Notes under the pieces: model-generated | Seen by the model: only the letters and a program-made list of their open reading frames with translations | Database searches by the model: none | What the model was told of the DNA's origin: nothing | In this document: positions 10,081 to 19,710 of the stretch, piece after piece | How positions within the stretch are numbered: position 1 is the first letter of the stretch | Layout: each line of letters begins with the position of its first letter | NCBI RefSeq assembly: GCF_020165855.1 | Contig: NZ_JAIUFY010000015.1 | Coordinates: 191,316 to 255,315, forward strand | Source of the DNA: Celeribacter litoreus | GTDB taxonomy: Bacteria; Pseudomonadota; Alphaproteobacteria; Rhodobacterales; Rhodobacteraceae | Direction of reading: 5' to 3' | DNA: 64,000 nt | Program-made: the position numbers and the translations under genes

Positions 10081-10725
10081 TTAATCGTTGCTCGCGCGAC
10101 TTTGAATGACGCGGCGCATCATCTTGGCGCGTTTCGGGTCATGTTTGCTCAGGGCGCGGAGCCAATTGTCTGCTGTGCGGGAGACGTCCTTGTCCGCATC
10201 TTCGAGCGCGTGGGTGAGGAACGGAAGAATGTCATCAATGGCGGATTTTTCCTCGACGCTCTGGTGGGTGATTTTCGCGAGCGGAAGAGTGAGGAGCAGC
10301 GCAGCGCGTCGATCAAGCGGGCGTTCCGACTGCGCGAGCGTGAGCACGGTCTCGATGCGTGACAAATCAGCGGACACACGGCGTGCGCCTGCCGATGCGA
10401 GGGCGTCAACGACCAGCCATGCGTTCTCCTCAGAAAGCCATGTGAGGATCTGGGACCAGATGTCTGCGTCCTCTTTGATGCGGGCTTGGGTCAGGAGCTT
10501 GGCCGCCACGATCTTGGCGTCGAAATTTCCGCTCTCCCAGAGGGCCCGTGCGAGCGGGAGGCGGACCGATATGTCGGTCTCCGCGCGCCAGTCCCGCGCG
10601 ACGGTGTCGAGCGTCTGGGGAGGCACGCCGAAATAGTCACCTGAACCGAATTTCTCCGTCAGGTTTTCCGCGCGTTCTGCGTCCCCTGCGGCACGCAGGG
10701 CGGACATGGCAGTTTCGAATTCCAT
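10081..10725 (-). CDS. DNA alkylation repair protein, AlkD-like
   Basis: A helical protein of 214 residues resembling the AlkD/AlkC family of HEAT-like DNA alkylation repair glycosylases. Recognisable segments are [20 protein letters not shown] near the N-terminus and the repeated helical pairs that follow, ending in a basic helix ([12 protein letters not shown]). AlkD enzymes remove positively charged N3- and N7-alkyl bases without flipping them out. The ATG at 10725 has GGGAG 8 nt upstream and is preferred over the GTG at 10734. The stop lies about 40 nt before the moaA start. Assignment rests on the family pattern. I did not verify the catalytic aspartate. Confidence 0.75.
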   Translation of the reverse strand: MEFETAMSALRAAGDAERAENLTEKFGSGDYFGVPPQTLDTVARDWRAETDISVRLPLARALWESGNFDAKIVAAKLLTQARIKEDADIWSQILTWLSEENAWLVVDALASAGARRVSADLSRIETVLTLAQSERPLDRRAALLLTLPLAKITHQSVEEKSAIDDILPFLTHALEDADKDVSRTADNWLRALSKHDPKRAKMMRRVIQSRASND

Positions 10726-10818
10726 TTGGGACACTCCCGCTGTTCACTGGCGCGCTTTCTCGCAGAAGCAGGCGATTTCCGCAATGGTGTCGTTTGCGGG
10801 GTCAAAATAGACATTTTT

Positions 10819-10846
10819 TTGCCTAATCGAAAAATTAGGCTATGCT
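10819..10846 (+). promoter_or_regulatory. putative promoter with embedded inverted repeat
   Basis: TTGCCT (10819-10824), a 16-nt spacer and TATGCT (10841-10846) form a plausible sigma70 promoter for the secreted protein gene downstream. Within it, GCCTAAT (10821-10827) and ATTAGGC (10834-10840) form a perfect 7-bp inverted repeat spanning from the -35 box to the -10 box. That is where a repressor site would lie. Confidence 0.45.
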
Positions 10847-10923
10847 TTGGACACGGTTAATCATAATTCTGTGAATTGTTGCGATATTATCAGCAAACTA
10901 AAGACTATGAGAGGAATGAATAC

Positions 10924-11688
10924 ATGCGAAGCTTGACGAAACTGCTAATGACGGCCGCTGTTTTTGGTCTGGTCGCACCGGCAGTGACATCCGACCTGTT
11001 CGAAACAGGCGCTGCTTACGCCAAGAGTGAGAACGCCAACGGCGGCAATTCCGATAAGGGCGGTTCCAAAGGAAACTCTGGTTCGAAGGGCAATTCCAGC
11101 AGCTCCAAAGGCAATTCTTCCTCCGCAAAAGACAAAGATAAACCGCTTGCGTCCGATCTGAAGTCACTCAACTCGCTGAAACGCAGCGAGAACGGCTTCA
11201 ACAACTCCAACGATCCGAAACTCGTTCCGCTGAAAGATTACATCGTTGCGGTTGAGGAGTACGAAGACGCGCTCTCTGCGGCCGAGCAAGCCGCAAAAGA
11301 TTACGCTGACAGCTTTGGTGTTCTGGCGGGGTATGCAGAAGATCTCGAGCTCGGCGATGACTCCACGCAGTGGGAGACCGAACTGGGAGATCTGCGGACA
11401 GAACTCGAAGACAATCCGATTGCCGAGGGTGAAGAAGGATACGACGAGTACTCCGACAAGCTCGAGACGCTCGCCGATGCCGAAGCCGCTCTCGCCGATG
11501 CGAAAGCGGACAAATCGATCCTTGATGAAGCCAACGGCAAAGTCGAGGAAACCGAGGAAGCTGCGAGCGAAGAAGCCATGCTGGAGGCCATCGCCGCGGC
11601 CTACAACGCGACCGGCAACGGCCCGATCACACCCGAGGAACTGACGCCGGAGATGATCGAGTTCGTTCAGGAGGAACTCGACCTCTGA
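10924..11688 (+). CDS. secreted low-complexity acidic protein, unknown function
   Basis: A 254-residue protein I do not recognise. A signal peptide covers about residues 1-33 (MRSLTKLLMTAAVFGLVAPA and onward, ending AAYA). A Gly/Ser/Asn/Lys-rich low-complexity stretch follows, with units such as KGNSGSKGNSSSSKGNSSS (about 35-68), then a long acidic, mostly helical region with many Asp/Glu/Ala. It has no cysteine and no membrane segment, so it is probably periplasmic or exported. AGAGGAA about 9 nt upstream supports the ATG at 10924. It is monocistronic, with a promoter-like element upstream and a strong terminator downstream. Similar proteins are annotated as hypothetical in Rhodobacterales. 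Confidence 0.75.
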   Translation: MRSLTKLLMTAAVFGLVAPAVTSDLFETGAAYAKSENANGGNSDKGGSKGNSGSKGNSSSSKGNSSSAKDKDKPLASDLKSLNSLKRSENGFNNSNDPKLVPLKDYIVAVEEYEDALSAAEQAAKDYADSFGVLAGYAEDLELGDDSTQWETELGDLRTELEDNPIAEGEEGYDEYSDKLETLADAEAALADAKADKSILDEANGKVEETEEAASEEAMLEAIAAAYNATGNGPITPEELTPEMIEFVQEELDL

Positions 11689-11715
11689 TCCTCGTTTTCG
11701 AGATTGGACACAAAG

Positions 11716-11745
11716 AACCCGCCCTTTTTCGAGGGCGGGTTTTTC
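11716..11745 (+). terminator. bidirectional Rho-independent terminator
   Basis: ACCCGCCCT (11717-11725) pairs with AGGGCGGGT (11732-11740), flanked by A and T runs on both sides. It separates the secreted protein gene from convergent glmS and can serve both. Confidence 0.85.
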
Positions 11746-11770
11746 ATTTGGGCCTTTTCAGGCGACCGTA

Positions 11771-13594
11771 TTACTCGACCGTCACCGACTTCGCGAGGTT
11801 GCGGGGCTGGTCCACGTCCGTCCCCTTGGCCACCGCCGTGTGATAGGCGATGAGCTGGGCGGGGATCGCGTAAAGGATCGGGGCGAAGAGGTCCGGCACA
11901 TCGGGCATTTGCACGGTTTGCCAAACGCCGTCGGAGGCCACCTCCAAGCCCTTCTTGTCAGAGACCAAGAGAACCTTGCCTCCGCGCGCCATGACTTCCT
12001 GCATGTTCGAGACGGTTTTGTCGAACAGCGCGTCATGGGGCGCAAAGACGATCACAGGGGTGTGGCTGTCGATGAGCGCAATCGGCCCGTGTTTGAGTTC
12101 GCCGGAGGCGTAGCCCTCTGCATGGATATAGCTGATCTCTTTGAGTTTGAGCGCGCCTTCGAGAGCGAGCGGATACATCATGCCGCGCCCGAGGAAGAGC
12201 ACATCGCGGCTCTCTGACAGGTCATTGGAGACCGCGTTGAGCACTTCGTCGAGATCGAGCGCACGGGTCAGAAGGCCCGGGAGCGTGCGAAGTTTGCCAA
12301 GTTGCTCTGCGAGATCCTCGGCGCTCATCTTGCCGCGCTGCACGGCGGCCTCGAGTGCGAGGAGCGCGAGGACGGTGAGTTGGCAGGAGAAGGCCTTGGT
12401 CGAGGCGACGCCCACTTCGACGCCCGCGAGGATCGGGAGGGCGATGTCGCTCTCACGCGCAATAGAAGACTCAGCGACGTTCACGACAGATACAATGCGC
12501 GAGGCTTTTCCAGCCATGTAGCGGAGCGCGGCCAAGGTGTCTGCCGTTTCGCCAGACTGCGACACGAAGATCGCGAGGGTCTTTTCGGCGACAGGCGGTT
12601 CGCGATAGCGGAACTCGGAGGCCACGTCGATTTCGACGGGGATGCGGGCCAGTTGCTCGAACCAGTATTTCGCCGTGTAGCAGGCGTAATAGGCCGTGCC
12701 GCAGGCCACCATGATAATGCGGTCGAACTCTGCAAAGTCGAGGCCGGGATCGGGGAGGGTGATGCTCTTTTCATCTGCGGAGAGATAATAGTTAAGCGCC
12801 TCTGCGATCACGGTGGGTTGCTCCGCGATTTCTTTGGCCATGAAGTGTTTGTGACCTGCCTTTTCGATCCGTGCGCTGTCCATCGCAATCGTTCGGCGTT
12901 CGCGTTGGACCTGCGCGCCGGAGTAGTCGAAAATTTCGACCGAGGTGCGGGTGAGAACGGCGCGGTCGCCTTCGTCGAGGTAGGTGACCTGATCCGTCAT
13001 CGGGGCGAGTGCGATGGCATCAGAACCGACGAACACTTCGCCTTTGCCATGACCGATGGCGAGCGGGGAGCCCTTGCGCGCGGCGACGAGCAGGTCGTTT
13101 TCGCCATCGAACAGGAAGCAGAGCGCGAATGCGCCGTCGAGCGCGTCGATGGTTTTGAACGCGGCGTCTTGCGGTGCGTCACCTGCATCGATGAAGCTCT
13201 GACACAAGAGCGCGACCGTTTCCGTGTCGGTCTCGGTCGAGAAGTGATAGCCCTTTTCCGCCAGTGCGCTGCGCAACTCGCGGAAGTTTTCGATGATCCC
13301 GTTGTGGACAACGGCGACGGGGCCTGCCTTGTGCGGGTGGGCGTTGGTGACACTCGGCGCGCCGTGGGTGGCCCAGCGGGTGTGACCGATACCGGATTTC
13401 CCCGCGAGCGGGTTGTGCACCAAGAGGTCGGAGAGGTTCACGAGCTTGCCCACCGCGCGGCGGCGATCAAGTGTGCCGTTGGAGACGGTCGCAATCCCCG
13501 CGCTGTCATAACCGCGGTATTCGAGCCGTTTCAGGGCCTCGACCAGAATGGGCGCGGCTTCGTGGTTTCCAAGAACACCTACAATTCCACACAT
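11771..13594 (-). CDS. glmS: glutamine--fructose-6-phosphate aminotransferase (isomerizing)
   Basis: A 607-residue GlmS, full length for the family. It makes glucosamine-6-phosphate from fructose-6-phosphate and glutamine, the entry to peptidoglycan and lipopolysaccharide amino sugars. The N-terminal class II glutaminase domain starts MCGIVGVLGN with the nucleophile Cys2. HTRWATHG is the glutamine-binding segment. Two SIS isomerase domains follow (about 280-600), with SQSGETADT, and the end DQPRNLAKSVTVE is canonical. The gene starts 1 nt after the glmU stop, so the two are an operon. No glmS ribozyme is expected or seen, since glmU precedes it directly. Confidence 0.98.
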   Translation of the reverse strand: MCGIVGVLGNHEAAPILVEALKRLEYRGYDSAGIATVSNGTLDRRRAVGKLVNLSDLLVHNPLAGKSGIGHTRWATHGAPSVTNAHPHKAGPVAVVHNGIIENFRELRSALAEKGYHFSTETDTETVALLCQSFIDAGDAPQDAAFKTIDALDGAFALCFLFDGENDLLVAARKGSPLAIGHGKGEVFVGSDAIALAPMTDQVTYLDEGDRAVLTRTSVEIFDYSGAQVQRERRTIAMDSARIEKAGHKHFMAKEIAEQPTVIAEALNYYLSADEKSITLPDPGLDFAEFDRIIMVACGTAYYACYTAKYWFEQLARIPVEIDVASEFRYREPPVAEKTLAIFVSQSGETADTLAALRYMAGKASRIVSVVNVAESSIARESDIALPILAGVEVGVASTKAFSCQLTVLALLALEAAVQRGKMSAEDLAEQLGKLRTLPGLLTRALDLDEVLNAVSNDLSESRDVLFLGRGMMYPLALEGALKLKEISYIHAEGYASGELKHGPIALIDSHTPVIVFAPHDALFDKTVSNMQEVMARGGKVLLVSDKKGLEVASDGVWQTVQMPDVPDLFAPILYAIPAQLIAYHTAVAKGTDVDQPRNLAKSVTVE

Positions 13595-13595
13595 G

Positions 13596-14948
13596 TTATT
13601 GCCCCTTCTGCATCTTCGCTTTGCGCGCTTTTAGCATGTCAAACATTTTGATCGCGAGGCCGGGTTTGTTGGCCTGCTTGGCGCGGGACACCGCGAGGGC
13701 GCCTGCGGGCACATCCGATGTAATCACGGAACCGGAGGCGGTCATAGCCTCGTCTCCCACTTCGACGGGGGCAACGAGCATGGTGTTCGACCCGATGAAC
13801 GCGTTCCGGCCAATCGTCGTGCGGTGTTTGAACACGCCGTCATAGTTACAGGTGATGGTGCCCGCGCCGACGTTCGTGCCGTCTCCGACGTCCGCGTCGC
13901 CGATATAGGTGAGGTGGTTGACCTTCGTGCCTTCGCCGATCTGCGCGTTCTTCACCTCGACGAAGTTGCCGATGTGCGCGTTGTTGGCGAGTTCCGCGCC
14001 GGGACGCAGGCGGGCGAACGGACCGACGGTGGACCCGAGAGAGACATGGCAACCTTCGAAATGACTGAACGCGCGCAGGCGCACGCCGCTCTCGACCGTC
14101 ACGCCGGGGCCGAAGACGACATTGGGCTCCACGATGGTATCGCGGCCAATATATGTGTCGAGGGAGAAGAAGACGGTTTCAGGCGCCACGAGGGTCACGC
14201 CGTTTTCGAGCGCTTCGAGACGCTTTGCAGCTTGGAAGATCCCTTCGGCGCGGGCGAGTTCCACGCGGCTGTTGACCCCGAGCGTCTCCGCCTCATCGCA
14301 AGATACGGCGGTCGCTGTGCGGCCGGTCTCCCACGCGAGTTCCACGATGTCTGGCAGGTAGTATTCACCTGCGGCGTTGTCGTTGCCGACGCGCGCGAGA
14401 AGGTCGAAGAGCACAGCGGCATCTGCGGCGACGAGGCCGGAGTTGCACAGGGTGATTGCACGTTCTGCGTCGGTCGCGTCTTTATACTCGACGATCCGTG
14501 TGAGTTTGTCGCCGTCCATCACGAGGCGGCCATAGCGGGCGGGATCGGCGGCTTCGAACCCGAGGACAACCACATCAGCGGTTTTGCGGGCTTCGGCCAT
14601 CGCGAGGATCGTGTCTTCGGAGATAAACGGCGTGTCGCCATAGAGCACGATCACATCGCCCTCGAACCCGTCGAGCGCGTCTTTCGCCTGCAGCACCGCA
14701 TGGGCCGTGCCGAGTTGCTCGGTTTGTTCCGCGATCAGGATCGTGTCGTCGATCTTCTTGGCTTCCGCAGACACCAGTTCCCCGCCATGGCCAACGACGA
14801 CCACGGTGCGCTCCGGCGCAAGGGCGGAGGCGGAGGCGAGGGCATGGGCGAACATGGGGGCGTTGCCGATCGGGTGGAGCACCTTCGGCAGATCTGAATT
14901 CATGCGGGTGCCTTGTCCTGCGGCAAGGAGAATGAGGGCTGTGGCCAT
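13596..14948 (-). CDS. glmU: bifunctional GlcNAc-1-phosphate uridyltransferase / GlcN-1-P acetyltransferase
   Basis: A 450-residue GlmU. The N-terminal pyrophosphorylase domain has LAAGQGTRM (about residues 8-16). The C-terminal half is a left-handed beta-helix of hexapeptide repeats that carries the acetyltransferase site. The enzyme acetylates glucosamine-1-phosphate and couples it to UTP to give UDP-GlcNAc. With glmS it supplies two of the three steps. GlmM is not in the window. It is divergent from the HAD phosphatase gene at 15129, so the 180-bp gap should contain both promoters, although I could not assign clear boxes there. Confidence 0.97.
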   Translation of the reverse strand: MATALILLAAGQGTRMNSDLPKVLHPIGNAPMFAHALASASALAPERTVVVVGHGGELVSAEAKKIDDTILIAEQTEQLGTAHAVLQAKDALDGFEGDVIVLYGDTPFISEDTILAMAEARKTADVVVLGFEAADPARYGRLVMDGDKLTRIVEYKDATDAERAITLCNSGLVAADAAVLFDLLARVGNDNAAGEYYLPDIVELAWETGRTATAVSCDEAETLGVNSRVELARAEGIFQAAKRLEALENGVTLVAPETVFFSLDTYIGRDTIVEPNVVFGPGVTVESGVRLRAFSHFEGCHVSLGSTVGPFARLRPGAELANNAHIGNFVEVKNAQIGEGTKVNHLTYIGDADVGDGTNVGAGTITCNYDGVFKHRTTIGRNAFIGSNTMLVAPVEVGDEAMTASGSVITSDVPAGALAVSRAKQANKPGLAIKMFDMLKARKAKMQKGQ

Positions 14949-15128
14949 GGTTTGGTCCCGATCTGCTCTTTTCTTTGTCTGCTAGCCGTTTTACCCATGA
15001 GCGGGAGTACCGCAAGGGCGAGATGGCCTACGCAAGCTTCACTATTTCTGACGCCAGATTACAGGCTTGGGCGGGGATTTGCCAAATGCATCCGATGCCG
15101 TCCGATTTGAGAGAGGTTTAAGACCCAG

Positions 15129-15794
15129 ATGAAGACGGTGATTTTCGATCTCGACGGCACGCTGGCGGACACGTCCGCCGATCTGATTGCAGGTGCAAAT
15201 GCCTGTTTTCGCGGTCTGGGGTATGGTGATGTTTTGGACCCTGTGGCCGACGCGCACACGGCCTTTCGCGGCGGACGGGCGATGCTCAACCTCGGGTTTT
15301 CCAAAGTGAAGCCGGGGTTCACGGAAGAGGATGTGATGACCCAATATCCCATCCTGCTCGACGCCTATGCAGAGAATATCGATACGCACACACGTCTTTA
15401 TGACGGGGCGATTGAGGCGATCGAACAACTTCGGTCGGATGGCTACGCCGTCGGCGTCTGCACCAACAAGCCCGAGGACCTCGCGGACCGTCTGCTCACG
15501 CGCCTCGGGGTGCGGGATATGTTTGGGTCGATGATCGGGGCGAAAACGGTTGGTGTCTCCAAGCCGGACCCGAAACCTTATGTCGCGGCTGTCGAAGAGG
15601 CCGGTGGCATTCTCGCGCAGAGTTTTCTCGTCGGGGACACCGAAACGGATCGTTCGACGGCGAAAGCGGCGGGTGTGCCCTGCGCTTTGGTGACATTCGG
15701 GCCGGACGGGGAGGGCGTGCGCTCGCTCGCGCCGGAGGCTTTGCTCTCACACTATAATGACCTCGCGCGGGTCACGCGGGAGTTGATCGGATGA
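15129..15794 (+). CDS. HAD-superfamily hydrolase, phosphoglycolate phosphatase-like
   Basis: A 221-residue HAD hydrolase of the Gph group. Motif I is FDLDGTLADT (about residues 6-15), motif II VCTNKP, the motif III lysine lies in SKPDPKPY, and motif IV is VGDTETD. The cap domain occupies about residues 15-80. Family members dephosphorylate 2-phosphoglycolate or other small phosphate esters. The stop overlaps the start of the DegT-type aminotransferase by 4 nt, so the two are translationally coupled. That raises the possibility of a sugar-phosphate substrate instead of phosphoglycolate. Gph is the default call by sequence, and the true substrate is open. Confidence 0.85.
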   Translation: MKTVIFDLDGTLADTSADLIAGANACFRGLGYGDVLDPVADAHTAFRGGRAMLNLGFSKVKPGFTEEDVMTQYPILLDAYAENIDTHTRLYDGAIEAIEQLRSDGYAVGVCTNKPEDLADRLLTRLGVRDMFGSMIGAKTVGVSKPDPKPYVAAVEEAGGILAQSFLVGDTETDRSTAKAAGVPCALVTFGPDGEGVRSLAPEALLSHYNDLARVTRELIG

Positions 15795-16984
15795 GCGACG
15801 AGATTTTCACCGGTACTTTTACGCAGCAGGAGCCCATCCCCGAAGAGGCGATTGAGGCGGCTGTCGCCGTGATGCGCTCCGGTCGTTTGCACCGCTACAA
15901 CACGCTGCCGAACGAGAAGGGTGAAGTCGCGCTCCTTGAGGAAGAATTCGCAGCCTACACCGGTGCTAAATATTGTCTCGCTGTGGCGTCCGGCGGTTAC
16001 GCGCTCGGCGCGGCATTGCGGGCACTCGAAGTGCAGCCGGGCGAGCCTGTTCTGACCAATGCATTTACCCTTGCCCCCGTGCCCGGTGCGATTGCGGCGG
16101 TGGGGGCAAATCCGGTGTTTGTCGGGGTGACCGAGGGGCTCGTGATCGATCTCGACGATCTGCAGGTGAAGATTGCGGAGACGGGTTCGAAAGTCCTCAT
16201 GCTCTCCCACATGCGCGGCCACATCGTCGATATGGATGCGCTCATGTATATCTGTAATGGCGCGGGCGTCGCCGTGATCGAGGATTGCGCACACACGATG
16301 GGCGCGTCTTGGGATGGGGTGCCTTCCGGTCGTCATGGCGTGATCGGCTGCTATTCGACGCAGACGTACAAGCATATCAATTCGGGGGAGGGCGGGTTGC
16401 TCGTCACCGATGATGAGGAGCTTGCCGCGCGCGCGATCATGTTGTCGGGGTCGTACATGCTCTATGGCAAGCACTCTGCCGGTCCTGCGCCGGAGGTGTT
16501 TGAAAAGATCAAATATGTGACGCCGAACGTGTCGGGGCGGATGGATCACTTGCGTGCCTCTATTCTGCGCGTCCAGTTGCGGAATTTGCCCGAGCAGGTT
16601 GAAAAGTGGAACGCGCGGTATCGCGTCGTCGAGGAAGGGCTGCGCGGCACGCCTGGACTCACGCTGATCGAGCGCCCACAAGCTGAGCAGTATGTCGCCT
16701 CCTCGTTTCAATTTCTTGTGATGGATTGGTCCGACGAGCGGATCGAAGCTCTGGTTGCCGGATGTTTGTCGCGCGGCGTCGAACTCAAATGGTTCGGCGC
16801 ACCGGAACCCGTCGCCTTTACGTCTCGCTACGAGAGCTGGCGCTATGCGGAGCCGCAGAGTCTCCCCGAGAGCGACCGCATCCTGCGCGCCATTATGGAT
16901 ATGCGGTTGCCGTTGACCTTTACCCTGCAGGATTGTGCGCTGATTGCGCGAATTATCTCTGAAGAGGTCGGCAAGCTTGCTTGA
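15791..16984 (+). CDS. DegT/DnrJ/EryC1/StrS-family aminotransferase
   Basis: A 397-residue PLP-dependent sugar aminotransferase-type protein. VIEDCAHTMGASWDG and CYSTQTYKHINSGEGG are the family PLP-site segments. The lysine in TYKHIN is the expected Schiff-base residue, and the glycine-rich end is characteristic. Members aminate nucleotide-linked ketosugars or scyllo-inosose-like compounds. The sequence differs from standard UDP-sugar enzymes in the N-terminal segment (FTQQEPIPEEAIEAAVAVM), and no other sugar-biosynthesis genes are nearby. It overlaps the HAD phosphatase gene by 4 nt. A weak hairpin lies 30 nt downstream. The substrate is unknown. Confidence 0.85.
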   Translation: MSDEIFTGTFTQQEPIPEEAIEAAVAVMRSGRLHRYNTLPNEKGEVALLEEEFAAYTGAKYCLAVASGGYALGAALRALEVQPGEPVLTNAFTLAPVPGAIAAVGANPVFVGVTEGLVIDLDDLQVKIAETGSKVLMLSHMRGHIVDMDALMYICNGAGVAVIEDCAHTMGASWDGVPSGRHGVIGCYSTQTYKHINSGEGGLLVTDDEELAARAIMLSGSYMLYGKHSAGPAPEVFEKIKYVTPNVSGRMDHLRASILRVQLRNLPEQVEKWNARYRVVEEGLRGTPGLTLIERPQAEQYVASSFQFLVMDWSDERIEALVAGCLSRGVELKWFGAPEPVAFTSRYESWRYAEPQSLPESDRILRAIMDMRLPLTFTLQDCALIARIISEEVGKLA

Positions 16985-17014
16985 ACGACCCGAGCGCTGC
17001 ACAATGCTCTTAAT

Positions 17015-17036
17015 TCCGATTTAAACAATCGGATTT
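17015..17036 (+). terminator. possible weak terminator or operator before nuoA
   Basis: TCCGATT (17015-17021), a 5-nt spacer and AATCGGA (17027-17033) form a perfect inverted repeat followed by only TTTA. It may end the aminotransferase transcript, or it may be a protein-binding site upstream of the nuo operon. Confidence 0.35.
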
Positions 17037-17153
17037 ATGCCTCGAATCGCGGGCAGTCCGAGAACTGTCCGGATCAGGCCGTCATTCGTGATCACAAGAT
17101 AAAAAAACTTGCAGACCGCATTGAAACAAAGGGGTTTAGATACGTCCGTTTGG

Positions 17154-17182
17154 TTGACCATATTGTCGCAGGAAGCTAAACC
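17154..17182 (+). promoter_or_regulatory. putative promoter of the nuo operon
   Basis: TTGACC at 17154-17159 and TAAACC at 17177-17182 are separated by 17 nt, consistent with an alphaproteobacterial housekeeping promoter with a strong -35 and weak -10. The leader to the nuoA start would be about 75 nt. A second -35-like TTGCAG lies at 17109 without a good -10. Confidence 0.4.
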
Positions 17183-17265
17183 ACCAAAAGCTAGCAAAGC
17201 AGCGTGCCTGCGTTCGCCCGACAGTTCAGTCCCGCGACGGCAGCGCGCAGATCAAGGAGCCGCTC

Positions 17266-18155
<890 letters not shown>

Positions 18156-18191
18156 GCCCTGAGACGACCGCTACCCATCGCGAAGGACCGT

Positions 18192-19103
18192 ATGGACGCA
18201 ACCCTCGATAACAATGTGACCTACTGCTTCGGCATTGGTGCGCAAAAAGCCGGGACGACTTGGCTTGCGAGCTATCTTCGCAAGCACCCGGATGTGCACG
18301 TGCCGGCGGTGAAAGAGTTGCATTATTTCGACGCGCACTTCGATCCGAAGGTGCGGCGGGCGTATAACCTGCGCACCGCCAAGCTCTCTGAAGTGAAGAG
18401 TGCGGGGGAAGCGGAACGGTTGCAGGCGCTGCTCGACATGATCGATGCACCGGGTGAGGATCACGCGGTGTATCGACGTTTGATGACGACCGGTCGCGGA
18501 AACGCGAAGATCGTCGCGGACATTACGCCGAGCTATGCGCTCTTGTCCGAGGACAACCTCGCGCAGATCAACCGCGACTTCCCGAACTCCAAGTTCATCT
18601 ACATCATGCGTGATCCGATCGACCGCACGCGGTCGCAGCTCAAGATGCTCTACAAAAAGCGTCCGGCAGAGCAATCGGAGCAGAGCTATGTGGATTTCGT
18701 CGACGGGTTCGTGAACGGTGACGCCCATCAGGGCATCGTCGCGCGGACGCGTTACGCGCAGGTGCTCAAGAAATTCGAAGCGGCCATTCCGGAAGAGCAG
18801 CGCCTCGTGCTGTTCTACGAAGAGCTGTTTAGCGACGAAGGCGTGGGCAAAATCTGCGACTTCCTCGGCATCCCGTTTATGCGCGGCGACTACGGTACCC
18901 GCGTGCACGGCGGTCTGACCCCGCGTGCGGATGAGGCCGATGCGCGCCTCGTTGAGGCGCTCGCAGGCCGTCTGGCCCCGATCTACACACAAATGGACAA
19001 GCGCTATGGCGATGCGCTTCCCGAGACATGGAAAGCTGCGCTGAATACGGTGCAGCAGAGTAAGCGTCGGAAGGCATCCCTTCTGTCGCAGCAAGAGAGG
19101 TAA
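18192..19103 (+). CDS. sulfotransferase family protein inserted between nuoB and nuoC
   Basis: A 303-residue soluble sulfotransferase of the Sulfotransfer_1/3 type, which transfers sulfate from PAPS to a hydroxyl or amine. The 5'-phosphosulfate loop is [15 protein letters not shown] (about residues 15-29), and the 3'-phosphate site is [11 protein letters not shown] (about 139-149). [10 protein letters not shown] follows the first loop. The start has GAAGGA upstream. The gene lies 36 nt after nuoB and ends 2 nt before nuoC, so it must be cotranscribed with complex I genes. It is a paralogue of the gene at 19711, with a similar loop, a shared KELHYFD and a similar C-terminal LPE.W motif. The acceptor is unknown. 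A role in complex I is possible but unproven. Confidence 0.9.
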   Translation: MDATLDNNVTYCFGIGAQKAGTTWLASYLRKHPDVHVPAVKELHYFDAHFDPKVRRAYNLRTAKLSEVKSAGEAERLQALLDMIDAPGEDHAVYRRLMTTGRGNAKIVADITPSYALLSEDNLAQINRDFPNSKFIYIMRDPIDRTRSQLKMLYKKRPAEQSEQSYVDFVDGFVNGDAHQGIVARTRYAQVLKKFEAAIPEEQRLVLFYEELFSDEGVGKICDFLGIPFMRGDYGTRVHGGLTPRADEADARLVEALAGRLAPIYTQMDKRYGDALPETWKAALNTVQQSKRRKASLLSQQER

Positions 19104-19105
19104 TC

Positions 19106-19705
19106 ATGAGTGAGGCCTTGAAAGAACTCGCGGCGACAATCGAGCTGAAACGTCCCGACGACGTGCTCTCGACTGAGGTGGCATTTGGCGAGTTGACCGT
19201 GCGTGTCACCCCGACCGGGATCGTCGATTTCGTCGACTTTCTGAAAACGGACGGAGCATGCAAATTCTCCACGCTCGTGGACATCACTGCCGTGGACCAT
19301 CCGACGCGCGATCAGCGTTTTGACGTCGTTTACCACTTCCTGTCGATGTATCAGAACCACCGCATCCGCGTCGTCGCAGCTGTGCGTGAGGACGAGACGA
19401 TTGCGTCCATCCTTCCGGTGCACCCGTCGGCAGGTTGGTTCGAGCGTGAAGTGTTCGACATGTTCGGTATCATCTTCACCGGCCACCCGGACCTGCGTCG
19501 TCTGTTGACGGACTACGGTTTCCGTGGCCACCCGCTGCGCAAGGACTTCCCGGCGACCGGCTACACCGAAGTGCGCTACGACGAAGAGCTGAAACGCGTC
19601 GTATACGAACCGGTCAGCCTCGTGCAGGAATACCGCCAGTTCGACAACCTGTCTCCGTGGGAAGGTGCGAAATACATCCTTCCTGGCGATGAGAAGGGGG
19701 CGTAA
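19106..19705 (+). CDS. nuoC: NADH-quinone oxidoreductase subunit C
   Basis: A 199-residue subunit of the 30-kDa type in the peripheral arm, contacting NuoD and NuoB. The signature [20 protein letters not shown], followed by [14 protein letters not shown] (about residues 112-152), is clear. It is a stand-alone NuoC, not the NuoCD fusion of enterobacteria. It starts 2 nt after one sulfotransferase gene and ends 5 nt before another, so it is sandwiched between paralogues. Its C-terminal end [17 protein letters not shown] is like that of other Rhodobacterales. Confidence 0.97.
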   Translation: MSEALKELAATIELKRPDDVLSTEVAFGELTVRVTPTGIVDFVDFLKTDGACKFSTLVDITAVDHPTRDQRFDVVYHFLSMYQNHRIRVVAAVREDETIASILPVHPSAGWFEREVFDMFGIIFTGHPDLRRLLTDYGFRGHPLRKDFPATGYTEVRYDEELKRVVYEPVSLVQEYRQFDNLSPWEGAKYILPGDEKGA

Positions 19706-19710
19706 GTCCA

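Noticed and set aside
17015-17033. Inverted repeat before nuoA as a definite operator
   Set aside because: The repeat is real, but a weak terminator for the upstream aminotransferase explains it equally well. It is kept only as a low-confidence feature.
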